From Entamoeba invadens IP1 (taxonomy: Eukaryota > Evosea > Mastigamoebida > Endamoebidae): a DNA stretch of 64,000 nucleotides. Positions within the stretch are counted from its first letter, which is position 1, and every line of letters begins with the position of its first letter. The position numbers were made by a program, and so were the translations under genes. The stretch lies in contig NW_004440113.1 of assembly GCF_000330505.1 (NCBI RefSeq), forward strand, positions 706,177-770,176. The letters are read 5' to 3'. The notes under the pieces were generated by a model. The model ran no database searches and was not told where the DNA came from. It saw nothing but the letters and a program-made list of their open reading frames with translations. This document shows, one piece after another, positions 44,406 through 55,208 of the stretch.

Positions 44406-44909
44406 TAGTTTCAAAATATATGATTAGAAACATCAAAATTGGATTTCCATATTAGTATAAAAGTCTCGAAATATAATTTTTAAAACAAGGATGAGATTAA
44501 GAGCAATACCACATTGTAGTTTTCTTAGTTAAATTTAATCACAAAGTGTTTGAATTAACAGACTTGTTGAAGTCTTTACCACAATATAACAGTCTGTTTT
44601 TAAACGTTTTCTAGTCTTTTTTGGACAATAAAAAATTGGAATATATGTGCGAAGCCGTCCCAAAAATATATCCCAAATGTTTCAAGTTTTTCCCATATCT
44701 TATCTAATTCCCGATGTTTAAATATAATTAAAGCTATCTTTTGTCTACCAGATAAAGTTATAAGACTGACTGTACTACTTTTTCAATTTACTTATTAAAA
44801 TACAAAGTACTTTAAAAGTTGTGTTACATCAAATTTTTGCTATTATTCTGATTTCAAACAATATTTTAACTCATTTAGATAGTTTTACAACAAATAAATT
44901 GGAACTATA
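44406..44909. other. AT-rich intergenic region
   Basis: It lies between two MITEs. No gene or RNA is recognised. Confidence 0.6.
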
Positions 44910-45128
44910 CAGTAGGGAAAATGAACCTTAGCCTGGGAAATGTACTTTAGCCCAAAGAAATTCCTATATTTTTCTTTAAAAACACGGGTTTTTACTAAAA
45001 AAACAAATATTTTTGAAAATTGACTTATATATCGGTATAGTTTATTATTTTAATATAACAATAGAAATAAATTAGTTTTTCTTTGGGCTAAGGTTAATTT
45101 CCTGGGCTAAGGTTTAATGGCCCAACTG
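44910..45128. mobile_element. Mariner-type MITE (219 bp), family with CCTTAGCC ends
   Basis: The left end CAGTAGGGAAAATGAACC and the right-end complement CAGTTGGGCCATTAAACC are TA-flanked (44908-44909 and 45129-45130). Each arm carries ACCTTAGCC or ACTTTAGCCC units and CAAAGAAA, giving inverted repeats of about 50 bp with scattered mismatches. No ORF lies inside. Confidence 0.7.
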
Positions 45129-45740
45129 TATATAATGTGTTCTAATTTGGTCAGAATTGTACAATTATCTCATTTTTAAAGATGGTCTTTTTGTCAAAGA
45201 ATTGTAATTTAGTTTAATTTAATTTATTTAACACCAAACTATGATACTTGTTATTTTATATTATTTATAATCTTCAGTTGGTGTTTTTACTCTATTTGGA
45301 ACCTTTGGTATTAAAAATATGAAATTTCGGAGACTTATCCAAAATCCATTTCATTGGTTCATTTTATTCATGTTATACCCAATGCCCGTTTTTTACACAA
45401 AAAAAGCTATAGTTGTTCACAATATAGCATTATAATAATAATCCAATAAAATTTTCTGTTCAATGTTAAACAATAAATTAACAAAAACAAAATCGAACAA
45501 CTCAAGTTATTCAAAAAAATGGATTGTAATAATTGATTGTTTATTTTAATGATATTATATCAAATTACAAAACAACTATTAAACACTAGTTTTGGAGTTA
45601 AAAATAGAGGTCTTTGCTCACCATCCCCGATATTTCAATCCATTTACAAATCACACTGAATTTTCTTTCGGTAAAAATGAGTAAAACAATAAAATGTGAC
45701 TTGTTTTACTCAAAATGCGTCAATGAAACTTCGAAAATAA
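45129..45740. other. AT-rich intergenic region
   Basis: This leads to the TMK3 start. A short frame overlapping the first codons of TMK3 in another register is a shadow. No promoter box is certain. Confidence 0.5.
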
Positions 45741-48700
45741 ATGGGATTTGTACTATCCGTGCTGGTTGCCTTTGTTCTCCAGTCTTCTGCGGAGAAGTGG
45801 TGCTTTACAGAAAACAGCGCTGTCCTATCATATAGAAATGAATTGTCGAAAGGAGAATGCGACTACTCTCTAAATCGATGGATTGGTATTTTAATAGACA
45901 CTACAACAATCCCAGACATCATTTCTGTATATCCAGATTGTTGTTCTTATGAAATGAACTCGTCGATGAACCAATTGTTCATAGACTCTTCTACTTATCC
46001 TGTCGCTCAAAAACATGTTTTACAGACTTCTTTTTATGGTACAAATTACACACGAAACTATTTCAACATCACTTTGTTTGAAACCAATAAGCAATCGGCG
46101 TGGACTATATACACTGCAAATATCATTTCTGGTTCATTGATTTATTTATCAGGAATTGCACTTGATTCACACTATTCATTCTTCATCGAGTCGAGAATGT
46201 TCAACATCACAACAAATTCAAATTCACAAATTACAATTGATCTGACGTTCTCTTGGGGGTTCTCTCCTGTTGTATTTGTCGACGAAAACACAGAAGTTTT
46301 GGTGTTAACAGAGTCTGACAGAAGCAATTGTCAATATCGGTACACCACAAAAAATTCGATAAAAAGCTCAACTGTTGATAATGAGAACTTGGAGATGAGG
46401 AATCTTTGCACAACGTCAGGATACCAGAGAATGTTTGTCTGCAACAAAAAAGTGCCAATTTCAGAAGACTGCACATGCTCATATTATGATCACGAGTACA
46501 TTAACCACGCTCAAGACTGTACTGTTATGAGTAAGTATCTCACTTTTGTACCACTTCACATACAAGAAGAAACACCATACCAATTTGAATGGAATACTTT
46601 GGAGATATCAGGTGAGACCACAATGACAATTAAAAAGGGAAGTAACATGACATTTTTAAGTCCTGTATATCTGCCTAATGACAATTTGATTATAGATGGT
46701 ATGGTCATATTTAAAGGAGGAATCGTCGTAAACGATTTCAATCGATTTTATTCCTTTTCATCGTTTCAAATTGAAAATGTAACCACACTCCAACGTTCTC
46801 AGAGCACAACACCAATTTTATTCAATGGAAAGTGCTCGATGGGAGAGAGTAAATGCGAAGAGTTTTACAATAAAAGTGCTATTAAAGAAGTCAAATGTGG
46901 TGGTCCTATATATCGTTATATCTCAAATACAAGCGACTTGAGATGCGAGTGTTACTTACTGAATTCGACACACTTCAAACAAGCGGATTGTGCATTTCTT
47001 GCATCGCGAAGGCAATACAATTTCGACCTCGTGTTAGATAAAGATTTGGAGAAAGACGGGGAAGCGTTTTATTTCAATTCGATTAGAACAACTACTGATT
47101 CTGTTATACTCAAAAGCGACTCAATTGTCGTACAAACTGTTTGCGACTTCACAAAATCTACATACGTGGAAATTAAGACACAACTTGAGTGTGGAAAGGT
47201 CTTGCTATCCAATACAACACGGGTTGTTGGAACGTCCGGATTCCTCAAAACCTACAACGTTCAAATCATAGGAGTTGTAAATAACTTGAATGGAAACGCA
47301 CTCATTTCAATGGGAAATGCAAATTTTATAAGTGACGGCGGACTGAAGAAAACGTTTGAAAGTGCCCAGAACACTTGCTTTGAACTTGCTACATCAAAAA
47401 CTGATATTTCAAGTTCGTTAAACAATGCAATTGACAGTGGGTTTGTGTCATACGTTCTGTCAAATAAACTGGTAAGAGTCTGTCCTGTAACCACACATTC
47501 AACAAATGACCTTGTTGTGGTATGTGAAGTCGGTTCTGTATTTGGTAATTTTGAATATGAACAATGCCCTTGTGTGGGAATAGACTGTTTGTTTCGATTC
47601 AATTCAAATACAATTGAAATACAAAATGAGAATGAAATCATCAATGGGACTGTAATCTTTCCAAATTTAACACCTTTGAATAATGTTGTTCAAATCACAA
47701 AGATGAACATCATAGAAACATTGAAATTTACATTGGACGTCGAGTTGTTGTTGAGTGGACCAAAACAAATTGACATTAAAATTAACACTGAACATGATGT
47801 GATCATTAAAACTCCAAATGATATCACAATTAAAGGAGTTGGAAAAAATTTGGGGATAGTCAGTACATCACACTTTATTGATTTAGTCGGCACTTTCTCA
47901 CAAATCAACTTGGGTGGTCCTAATAACACGATGTTCTCACTTTCTGTTTTCCCAAAAAGTCTTTTCACTTCATCGAAAATTAATCGAATTTCACAAATCG
48001 ATTCAGACGATTTGCACAAGTTTGTGTTGTCTGATAAAAACAGATGCGTTGCAGGTCATTTTGTAAACAATCTTTTTGTTTGTGACTCATGTGGCAATGG
48101 TGAAATAAACGGGACGTGTAAACCACTTCAGACAACAAGTAAATGTTCCCACTATGGTCCAACTGGAATTTGTGTCGAGTGTGTTGAGGGGTATTTCGTC
48201 GTTTTTGAAACAACAAATTCAAAACAAGTTTCAAAATGTTTTCAATGTCCATCGAATTGCAGGAGGTGCGATAACAACATTTGTTTCTCGTGTTTTACAA
48301 ACTATTCTTTGTATGAAAACAAGTGCGTTTTATTGGAGACTACTTGTTTGTTTTTTAGAAATGAAATGTGTTTAAAATGCTCAATTAGAGATACCAATGT
48401 TAGAACCATTTCTAACACAAATACATCTACCTACTCAAACGGTTTATGTCAAGCTTGTGACACTGAGAATTGTATAAGTTGTCCACAAAACAAAGTTAAA
48501 TGTGAAATTTGTTCAAAAGGATACGTGTTACAGGACAATGAGTGTGTCTTTATTACACCTTCGCTTGAAACAACGACCAAAGGAGTTACATCTTGCATAG
48601 ACACATTCTTTGTGTCGAGTGGAAAGTGTATTTCTTGTAACGAACTGACACAAAACTGCAAATTGTGTTCTCGCAAAAATTGTTACACATGTTCTTCTGG

Positions 48701-50960
48701 CTTTTCACTTGTTAATGGAAAATGTGTTAATATTAATTCAACAGCTTGTGGTGTGATAAAAGCATCAAAGTGTATGAAATGTAAAGATGGCTTTTCCAAC
48801 CAACCATATTGTACTCAATGTGACCAATTTTGTGAAACCTGTTCTGGCACATCTTCAAGTTGTACTTCATGTAAACCAAATTCTTCGATTTGGCTTGAAA
48901 ATGGTATATGTATGTTGTATCAAACCAACAGCAATTTAGTTCAAACAGTCACCACCTTGAATACATCATCACTTACACTAAACCTTAACATTTTTTGTGA
49001 GAACAATCAAAAAGGAATATGTGTACGGTGTAGAGATGGATATTACCTCACTACATCTGGCACTTGTGAGAAGTGCAACAAAAATTGTTTTACTTGCATG
49101 ACATCTTCAACAAAATGTTTGTCTTGTGCTTATTCAAACATGAGCGTTGTCAACGATAAATGCATCTTGAACGAACAATTTTTAACTTCTTGTACTGTTC
49201 CGATGGTGTCTAATAAAGGATGTGCAGTGTGTGCAAATGGCTACTACAGAAACAGCACTGTTTGTGTTCAGTGTCCATTTCCAATGGTCTACTGCTCGAG
49301 TTCTTTTGAAGCTTTGTCGTGTTCTAATAATTACATTTTGTACAACAAAAAGTGCATTGCCATTGACATGATATTAAATTGTTTCAACAAGAATGAAAAT
49401 GGGTGCACGCGATGTCACCCGTATTACTTTTTGGTATCTCCTTTTTGCATTTCTTGTCCCAAAAATTGCATGAAATGCTCTTCTACCACTTGTTGTAACA
49501 TCTGTGAAAATAACACCATTTTGGTTGATGGGTTGTGCTTCAACATTACCTCACAGCAACATTGTACATCCGCATATAATAACAAATGTATTTCATGTGA
49601 ACGTGGATATCACCTGTCACATGACATCTGTGAAACAAAGTCGTTGTGGTGGATATCTTTAGTAGTCATTATTTCCATATTCTTTGTCATATTAGTTATA
49701 GTTCTCTATTTCTTACTCACATTCATATCAAAGAAAGTTCTTAAAGTGAAACAAGAGAATACAATCGACTTCAAATCACTCAACTTGGACACTTTTGACC
49801 AACCCATTCCGGGTATCTTCATCGACGCACTCTCCCTTAAACCAACTGAAGAAGTCAATGTAAAAGAAACTCGGAAATACACAATTTGTGTTGCTAATTC
49901 TAACAAACATAAAGTGAAGATTCAAGTCACACAAGTTGCTAGCAAAAAGTGGGACTTGAAGATTACTCCAGACATGGTCTTCTTGCGAAAGAACCAGGCG
50001 GTTAACCTTTGTCTTGAGATAACCCCATTTTGCTCAACGTGTATAGCTCATCATATTCTCTTCTCGGTCATTTCAATATCAACAAATGAAAGCAAGGAGT
50101 TCACAATCACTACAAACATCCCCGTTAAAAAGTCAAATTACTTGGACCCCGATGATATCAAACTCCACAAGAAAATTGGGAGCGGAGCCTTTGGAGACGT
50201 TTTTATTGGACTTTTCCAAAAAGTTCAAGTGGCGGTGAAAAAAATGCGAGTTGGCCGTGACGTACGAATTGAACGTTGTGACGATTTTAATAAAGAAATC
50301 GAGATGCTTGATAAAATTCGGAGTGATTATATCATTCACTTCTACGGTGCGGTTCTCGGTGATGAAAAGGAAATAGTACTTGAATATGCCAAGTGTGGGA
50401 GTTTAGAAAAACTGATACATAAATTGGACAAACCAGTAGTCTTGAAACTTCGTGTTAAATTTATGTTAGATGCCGCAAAGGGTATTCTTTATTTACACAA
50501 TAATGGCATTTTACATAGAGACATCAAGCCTGGAAATTTCTTGGTTGTTACTATGGACAACAATGTTCCAGTTAATATTAAACTGACTGACTTTGGATCA
50601 TCAAAAAGTATCAACATGTTGATGACAAACATGACATTCACGTGTGGAATTGGGACACCAATCTATATGGCACCTGAAATTTTATTTAAAAGGAAATATA
50701 AAACCCCAGCAGATATATACTCATTTGCCATCACAATGTATTCGGTAATGAATTGGGAAGAACCGTATCGCAAAGAAAACTTTAAGTATCCATGGGACGT
50801 CGCAAGGTTTGTCACAACAGGAGGGAGGTTGGCACAGACAGCCAAAACACCAAACTATATATTTCAGTTGATAACAAACTGTTGGGCTGAAAATCCACAA
50901 GACAGAGTCGATATGAACACAGTCGTTACACACCTAGAGACCTATTTTAGTACATTGTAA
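45741..50960 (+). CDS. Transmembrane kinase TMK3 (1739 aa)
   Basis: This single-exon receptor-like kinase has a signal peptide (MGFVLSVLVAFVLQSSAEKW). Its extracellular half is rich in alternating hydrophobic, beta-helix-like segments (about residues 30-760) and is followed by Cys-rich CxxC repeats (about 760-1295). A transmembrane segment lies at about 1302-1330 (LWWISLVVIISIFFVILVIV). A beta-sandwich-like juxtamembrane region precedes the kinase domain, whose motifs are IGSGAFGDVFIG (about 1479), VAVKK, HRDIKPGN, DFGSS and GTPIYMAPE. Catalytic residues are present; the APE and HRD motifs match TMK2 closely at base level. The local HRD segment is 40 of 41 bases identical to TMK2. It is a probable surface sensor of unknown ligand. 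Confidence 0.95.
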   Translation: MGFVLSVLVAFVLQSSAEKWCFTENSAVLSYRNELSKGECDYSLNRWIGILIDTTTIPDIISVYPDCCSYEMNSSMNQLFIDSSTYPVAQKHVLQTSFYGTNYTRNYFNITLFETNKQSAWTIYTANIISGSLIYLSGIALDSHYSFFIESRMFNITTNSNSQITIDLTFSWGFSPVVFVDENTEVLVLTESDRSNCQYRYTTKNSIKSSTVDNENLEMRNLCTTSGYQRMFVCNKKVPISEDCTCSYYDHEYINHAQDCTVMSKYLTFVPLHIQEETPYQFEWNTLEISGETTMTIKKGSNMTFLSPVYLPNDNLIIDGMVIFKGGIVVNDFNRFYSFSSFQIENVTTLQRSQSTTPILFNGKCSMGESKCEEFYNKSAIKEVKCGGPIYRYISNTSDLRCECYLLNSTHFKQADCAFLASRRQYNFDLVLDKDLEKDGEAFYFNSIRTTTDSVILKSDSIVVQTVCDFTKSTYVEIKTQLECGKVLLSNTTRVVGTSGFLKTYNVQIIGVVNNLNGNALISMGNANFISDGGLKKTFESAQNTCFELATSKTDISSSLNNAIDSGFVSYVLSNKLVRVCPVTTHSTNDLVVVCEVGSVFGNFEYEQCPCVGIDCLFRFNSNTIEIQNENEIINGTVIFPNLTPLNNVVQITKMNIIETLKFTLDVELLLSGPKQIDIKINTEHDVIIKTPNDITIKGVGKNLGIVSTSHFIDLVGTFSQINLGGPNNTMFSLSVFPKSLFTSSKINRISQIDSDDLHKFVLSDKNRCVAGHFVNNLFVCDSCGNGEINGTCKPLQTTSKCSHYGPTGICVECVEGYFVVFETTNSKQVSKCFQCPSNCRRCDNNICFSCFTNYSLYENKCVLLETTCLFFRNEMCLKCSIRDTNVRTISNTNTSTYSNGLCQACDTENCISCPQNKVKCEICSKGYVLQDNECVFITPSLETTTKGVTSCIDTFFVSSGKCISCNELTQNCKLCSRKNCYTCSSGFSLVNGKCVNINSTACGVIKASKCMKCKDGFSNQPYCTQCDQFCETCSGTSSSCTSCKPNSSIWLENGICMLYQTNSNLVQTVTTLNTSSLTLNLNIFCENNQKGICVRCRDGYYLTTSGTCEKCNKNCFTCMTSSTKCLSCAYSNMSVVNDKCILNEQFLTSCTVPMVSNKGCAVCANGYYRNSTVCVQCPFPMVYCSSSFEALSCSNNYILYNKKCIAIDMILNCFNKNENGCTRCHPYYFLVSPFCISCPKNCMKCSSTTCCNICENNTILVDGLCFNITSQQHCTSAYNNKCISCERGYHLSHDICETKSLWWISLVVIISIFFVILVIVLYFLLTFISKKVLKVKQENTIDFKSLNLDTFDQPIPGIFIDALSLKPTEEVNVKETRKYTICVANSNKHKVKIQVTQVASKKWDLKITPDMVFLRKNQAVNLCLEITPFCSTCIAHHILFSVISISTNESKEFTITTNIPVKKSNYLDPDDIKLHKKIGSGAFGDVFIGLFQKVQVAVKKMRVGRDVRIERCDDFNKEIEMLDKIRSDYIIHFYGAVLGDEKEIVLEYAKCGSLEKLIHKLDKPVVLKLRVKFMLDAAKGILYLHNNGILHRDIKPGNFLVVTMDNNVPVNIKLTDFGSSKSINMLMTNMTFTCGIGTPIYMAPEILFKRKYKTPADIYSFAITMYSVMNWEEPYRKENFKYPWDVARFVTTGGRLAQTAKTPNYIFQLITNCWAENPQDRVDMNTVVTHLETYFSTL

Positions 50961-51981
50961 ATAATTCTGTTTCTTATTTCTATATTAGTAAAAAAAACTA
51001 TTACTACATAAAAAAGTTATGGAACATGGTTTAGTTTATTTTTATTTCAACAGAAGTATTATACTATTAATATAAACTATAATTAGTTTTACTTTTAAAT
51101 TAATACATTGACACAATAAACACTTCTACTCTTTTTTAACGTTTTAATTTATGATTATTTAAAACATAAAATTATATGTTTTAAATAAGTTTAAATTGAT
51201 TATTTAAGTGAAGTGTTGAATGCACTATATAAATTGTCTCGAATCCATTTATTCATCAGAACAACTTATATAATTATCTATTTGTCTAATTAACTTTATT
51301 CAAATATCTTCTCGAGTTGACCAATTGTTTTAATTAACCAGTCAACTTCTATGTTTGCTTGTTACTAATGATTGTGTTTGCTTTGCTCTACATGAAGTTT
51401 CGAGTAGTTTATTAATATTTGTATTGTTTGTGATGTCTGTCTCGTACTTGCTCTGAAACTTTAGAAAGAGATGATCAGCTGTTGTGTTATAAAAGTTTTC
51501 ACGACCAACATTCATATTGTTATATAAAATGACTACGTTTTTAATTATTCGTTAAACATCTCAGGTATTATTTTGTTTTATTTTTTTTTCAGTAGGCACA
51601 ATAAAGCCAATATTCTGTGTTATATATATTAGACTTTACAATTAGATTAAAACTAAATCAATGGATTGTCATTATTATCATTGGCATGAGTGAATGGCCT
51701 CTACTTTTTATTGTCTTGAAGAGTACTAAATTAACTATACAGTAGTTTATAATTACTAATATAATATTATACATGAAAAAGCACAAATAAAAAATATGGT
51801 CAGACAGACAGCAACACTGAAAGTGTCATCCCAAGTGTAAAATATTTTAATCATAGTTCTATAGTTTAAATTAAAACTAGATTCTCAATGTTTGAATAAT
51901 AGTTTATTTTTAGTTTGTTAAGAATAACATAGTTAATAAATAAATTATTAATTCAACCAATAAATCCAATCAAATAGTGTT
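50961..51981. other. AT-rich intergenic region
   Basis: About 1.0 kb between TMK3 and a convergent disordered-protein gene. No other gene is recognised. Confidence 0.6.
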
Positions 51982-53118
51982 TCAATCAGCCAATACATCA
52001 TCTCCATCGTCATAATACAACGAAGAAGTCTTTGCGAATGTTTTTCCCTTAAGGAGATTAATTGCTTTTGGGTTTGTATTGTTTTGTTGTTGTTGCATCT
52101 TTTCTTTCTTTTGTTCTGTAGGTTGTGGTATTTGTTCTGAGGGTTGAGCAGTGAAAGGGATAACAAATTTCTTTTGTGGTGATACCTCTTCGACATTCAA
52201 AGTTGATTTTGATAATGAGAAAGCAAAATTGGTAGTATTACTATCGTTTGGCGAATCCAAAAATGAGAAATCCGTTCTCTTCTTTTTGATGACGATGTTA
52301 TCATCTTTGTCGACGTTCAATTTTTCTTCGATCTTATTAACAACGGGTTTCTTCTTTAAGACTTGTTCAGTGTGTTCTTTCTTCGGTTTCGCTTTAATGT
52401 GGGTCTTTGAGGTTAACTCTCCTGAGAGCAATTTGTCAATGATACTTTTAGTCTTGGGTGGTGCGCGTTGACTTTCATCAATGACTTTTTCTGGTGCTCT
52501 AATGATTGTTTTAACCACATTAGTTGTATCATTCGAGTGTTGTTCGGGTCGTTTTATTGTTGTTTTTGCGATTTTGAATCTTTTAGTTTTCGACTCAAGT
52601 TTCTCTTTTATTTGTTTCTCAAGAATTTCTTCGGCAGTTGGTTGAATTGGTTTGTCTTTACTCTTCTCTTCATTTATGTCTCTTTTTGGTTCTATTTTTG
52701 ATGAAGATGTCCCCTTCATCAATTCCATGAACCTTTCTGTTGTCAATTGGGGTGTGTTATAACCCGTTTTTGACTGATTTTTAACGTCTATGTCCTTTGA
52801 TATATTAAAATCCTTGTCTTGATTTTTTTTATGAAAAAATTTATTGTGTTTATTTTCTTTAGTTGGACGAATAGATTTCTCTTTGACTTTATTCTCCAGA
52901 ATTGTTTGTGGTTCTTCTGTTTGTGTAATACCCTTAACATTTGGATACAAAGCTTCCCAATGACATTTTGCAGTGTTGGTTTCTGGTTCTTTAAGTTTTT
53001 TGTCTTCCGTTATCTCAATTTCTTGTTGACCCCCAGCGCTGTCCTCGTCCACTTCGACAACCTTTTTCCTTTGAAACTTTCTGTGAAGTGATGTATTTTC
53101 TGGGTTGGTTGAGTCCAT
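51982..53118 (-). CDS. Lysine-rich disordered protein (378 aa)
   Basis: The predicted protein (378 aa, starting MDSTNPENTSLHRKFQRKK) is about one-fifth Lys with many Glu, Thr, Asp and Pro. It has no membrane segment, signal peptide or recognised domain. Weak basic clusters such as IKKKRTDF and KPKKEHTE could act as nuclear signals. The C-terminus runs through a Gln/Asn stretch (QQQQNNTN) and ends acidic (YYDDGDDVLAD). It looks intrinsically disordered throughout. The neighbouring minus-strand gene at 53496 encodes a protein of similar character. I do not recognise either family. Confidence 0.65.
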   Translation of the reverse strand: MDSTNPENTSLHRKFQRKKVVEVDEDSAGGQQEIEITEDKKLKEPETNTAKCHWEALYPNVKGITQTEEPQTILENKVKEKSIRPTKENKHNKFFHKKNQDKDFNISKDIDVKNQSKTGYNTPQLTTERFMELMKGTSSSKIEPKRDINEEKSKDKPIQPTAEEILEKQIKEKLESKTKRFKIAKTTIKRPEQHSNDTTNVVKTIIRAPEKVIDESQRAPPKTKSIIDKLLSGELTSKTHIKAKPKKEHTEQVLKKKPVVNKIEEKLNVDKDDNIVIKKKRTDFSFLDSPNDSNTTNFAFSLSKSTLNVEEVSPQKKFVIPFTAQPSEQIPQPTEQKKEKMQQQQNNTNPKAINLLKGKTFAKTSSLYYDDGDDVLAD

Positions 53119-53495
53119 TAAACTCGCACAAATGAGGGTTTTTAAGTTTCTTTGAAAGTATTGGATATTTTTCTTTTAACCATTTTTTACTTCATATAAA
53201 CACAAGTGATTATTGTTTTGCCAAATTATTATAATTTTTTCATGTTTTGTGTTTTTACTTATATATAAAAATTTAATTAATTTACTAATAATTATCATTA
53301 CCTGCTTTAAAAACAATTACTATTAATTATTATATTATTGTATATTTATAAATATATATCAAATGGTTCTGTTCTAGTTTATTTACTGAATTAATTGGGA
53401 TATTTATTAGAAATTAAAAGATTTTAATAAAAAGGGTGAACAACCAGACAACTAGAAATGATAATACCATGATATAGTTAAACAAATCAATCAAG
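53119..53495. other. AT-rich intergenic region
   Basis: The spacer between two Lys-rich genes holds the promoter of the left one. Nothing else is recognised. Confidence 0.5.
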
Positions 53496-53960
53496 TTAAT
53501 AAATGGTTGTCTTAAGTGTTTCAAATGAGCCAGTCAAAGGGTTGAATAACTTCTTTTCTTGAACCTTTTTCTCGTTAAATTTCTCCTCTCTGGAGTAGAC
53601 AGCAAACCCTTCAAATGTCATAACCGGCTCAACAGTAATTTCGATGCATTTTGGTTGTGCCTCTTTCGTCTCCTCTTCACCACTTTTGTCTTCTTGAATT
53701 TCTTTACTCACTCTTTCCTTTTCACTCTCATTTTGAAGTGGTTTTGTAAACTGTGATTTCTTGTTTTTCTCCTTTTTCGTTGAAGTGCTGTTATTACTCC
53801 CACTGTCACTTTCCTTATTTTTGTGAACGTCTGAAGTTGTTCCTTTAGTTTGATCGTTAATTTCTTTTTTAAATGACTCATTGATTGAGTTTGGATTCGG
53901 CCTCTTCTTCCCTTTAACATTTCCATTATCCTCCTGCCCATCCACCACATTGCCACACAT
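53496..53960 (-). CDS. Lysine/glutamate-rich hypothetical protein (154 aa)
   Basis: A 154-residue protein starting MCGNVVDGQEDNGNVKGKKR. The first 100 residues are low-complexity Lys/Ser/Asn/Glu sequence, and the C-terminal segment (MTFEGFAVYSREEKF through FNPLTGSFETLK) is more ordered. The sequence is unlike any family I know. Its bias resembles the preceding gene, and the pair may be relatives or simply both disordered. Confidence 0.6.
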   Translation of the reverse strand: MCGNVVDGQEDNGNVKGKKRPNPNSINESFKKEINDQTKGTTSDVHKNKESDSGSNNSTSTKKEKNKKSQFTKPLQNESEKERVSKEIQEDKSGEEETKEAQPKCIEITVEPVMTFEGFAVYSREEKFNEKKVQEKKLFNPLTGSFETLKTTIY

Positions 53961-54226
53961 CTTTCTAACTATGTCAAGTTTGAAAGTAGGGTTTATTTAT
54001 CAAACAATAAAAAAGTGTCACTTATAATAAAGTTCTAAACAAAAAAAAAGAGTTGTATTACTTTCAATATTTTTTATCACACATTCTGCGTGATAATGAT
54101 TATGCGAGTAATGGTTATTATCGCAATTTATAAGCAATAATACTGTTTTAAAAAAATAGGGTTTATTAAAAAGTACTTCGACTCAAATCGGATGAGAAAA
54201 TGATGAAAATGATTCAACCAAGCGAT

Positions 54227-55000
54227 TTAGTTATCAGCAGCACCTTCCTTATTACCACCACGAATAAGACCAGTTCTTCTAGCAGCGACCTTACCACATT
54301 TCTGGCCTGGTGGGGATGATCTCTTGATGGTTGTTGGGTGACCGACGTGTTGATGGTTTCCTCCTCCGTGTGGATGTTCGACTGGATTCATAGCTACACC
54401 TCTAACTCTTGGCCAGCAAGTTCTCTTTGCCTTGTACATATGATAAGCGACACCAGCCTTCAAAATTGGCTTTTCTGTTCTTCCACCGCCAGCAATCAAT
54501 CCGATCATAGCTCTGCAAGCGCTCTTTAAAGTCTTTTTAGCACCAGATGGGAGTCTAACTCTTGTGGTTTGAGTCTCAGCACTGTGTGAGATGACAGTGG
54601 CGTAGTTTCCGGAGGCTCTAGCCAAGTGTCCTCTGTCTCCTGGTTTTAATTCGACGTTGCAGACGACGGTACCTTCTGGGCATTGACCAATTGGCAAGAC
54701 GTTTCCGACGTGGAGAGAAGCCTTAGCACCACAGTAGATGTACTGACCACTGTAAATACCTTCAGCGCAAATGAAAAGTTCTTTATCGACACCATATTGG
54801 CGTGGGTTTCTGAAAACGACTCTGGCGAGTGGTGCACCTCTTCCCGGGTCATGCTTGACCTCTTGAACTAATCCACGAACGGTGCTGTGGCGCTCGAAGA
54901 AGTCGATTGCACGGTGTTGTGCTACTCCAAGCTTGTGGTGGCTGCGCGACTTGAAGATCGATCCTCTTCCCTTTCTCTGTGACAATGTTCTACGTCCCAT
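54227..55000 (-). CDS. 60S ribosomal protein uL2 (RPL8/L2)
   Basis: Taking the ATG at 55000 ([20 protein letters not shown]) gives 257 residues, the normal length for eukaryotic uL2. Conserved features include [36 protein letters not shown] and the C-terminal [20 protein letters not shown], the loop that reaches the peptidyl-transferase centre. An upstream in-frame ATG at 55075 would add 25 residues with no match to the family and is not used. Regular GC-rich codons fit a highly expressed gene. The next gene on the plus strand starts 208 bases away, so they diverge. Confidence 0.97.
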   Translation of the reverse strand: MGRRTLSQRKGRGSIFKSRSHHKLGVAQHRAIDFFERHSTVRGLVQEVKHDPGRGAPLARVVFRNPRQYGVDKELFICAEGIYSGQYIYCGAKASLHVGNVLPIGQCPEGTVVCNVELKPGDRGHLARASGNYATVISHSAETQTTRVRLPSGAKKTLKSACRAMIGLIAGGGRTEKPILKAGVAYHMYKAKRTCWPRVRGVAMNPVEHPHGGGNHQHVGHPTTIKRSSPPGQKCGKVAARRTGLIRGGNKEGAADN

Positions 55001-55208
55001 CTTCCCTGGAGTGAAAATTTTAACCCTAATTTTTTTAGTTCTGTTCGTCCTATTTTCCCATCTTTTTGGGTGCATTGGGCTGTGTTATTATTTGAAGGAA
55101 TTTCTCCGGGTATAGTTAGTTTAATAATTTTTATATTATAACTTCTAATTTTTTGTCAGAAATGGAGTGGCAAATCAAAAGAAATTAAAAGTGGACTAAA
55201 AAGATAAG

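Noticed and set aside
51735..51745. Single TACAGTAG motif after TMK3, like a mariner end
   Set aside because: No complementary partner end is found nearby.
55001..55075. Upstream in-frame ATG of uL2 adding 25 residues
   Set aside because: The added residues have no match in uL2, whose family starts MGRRI/MGRR-like at the downstream ATG.
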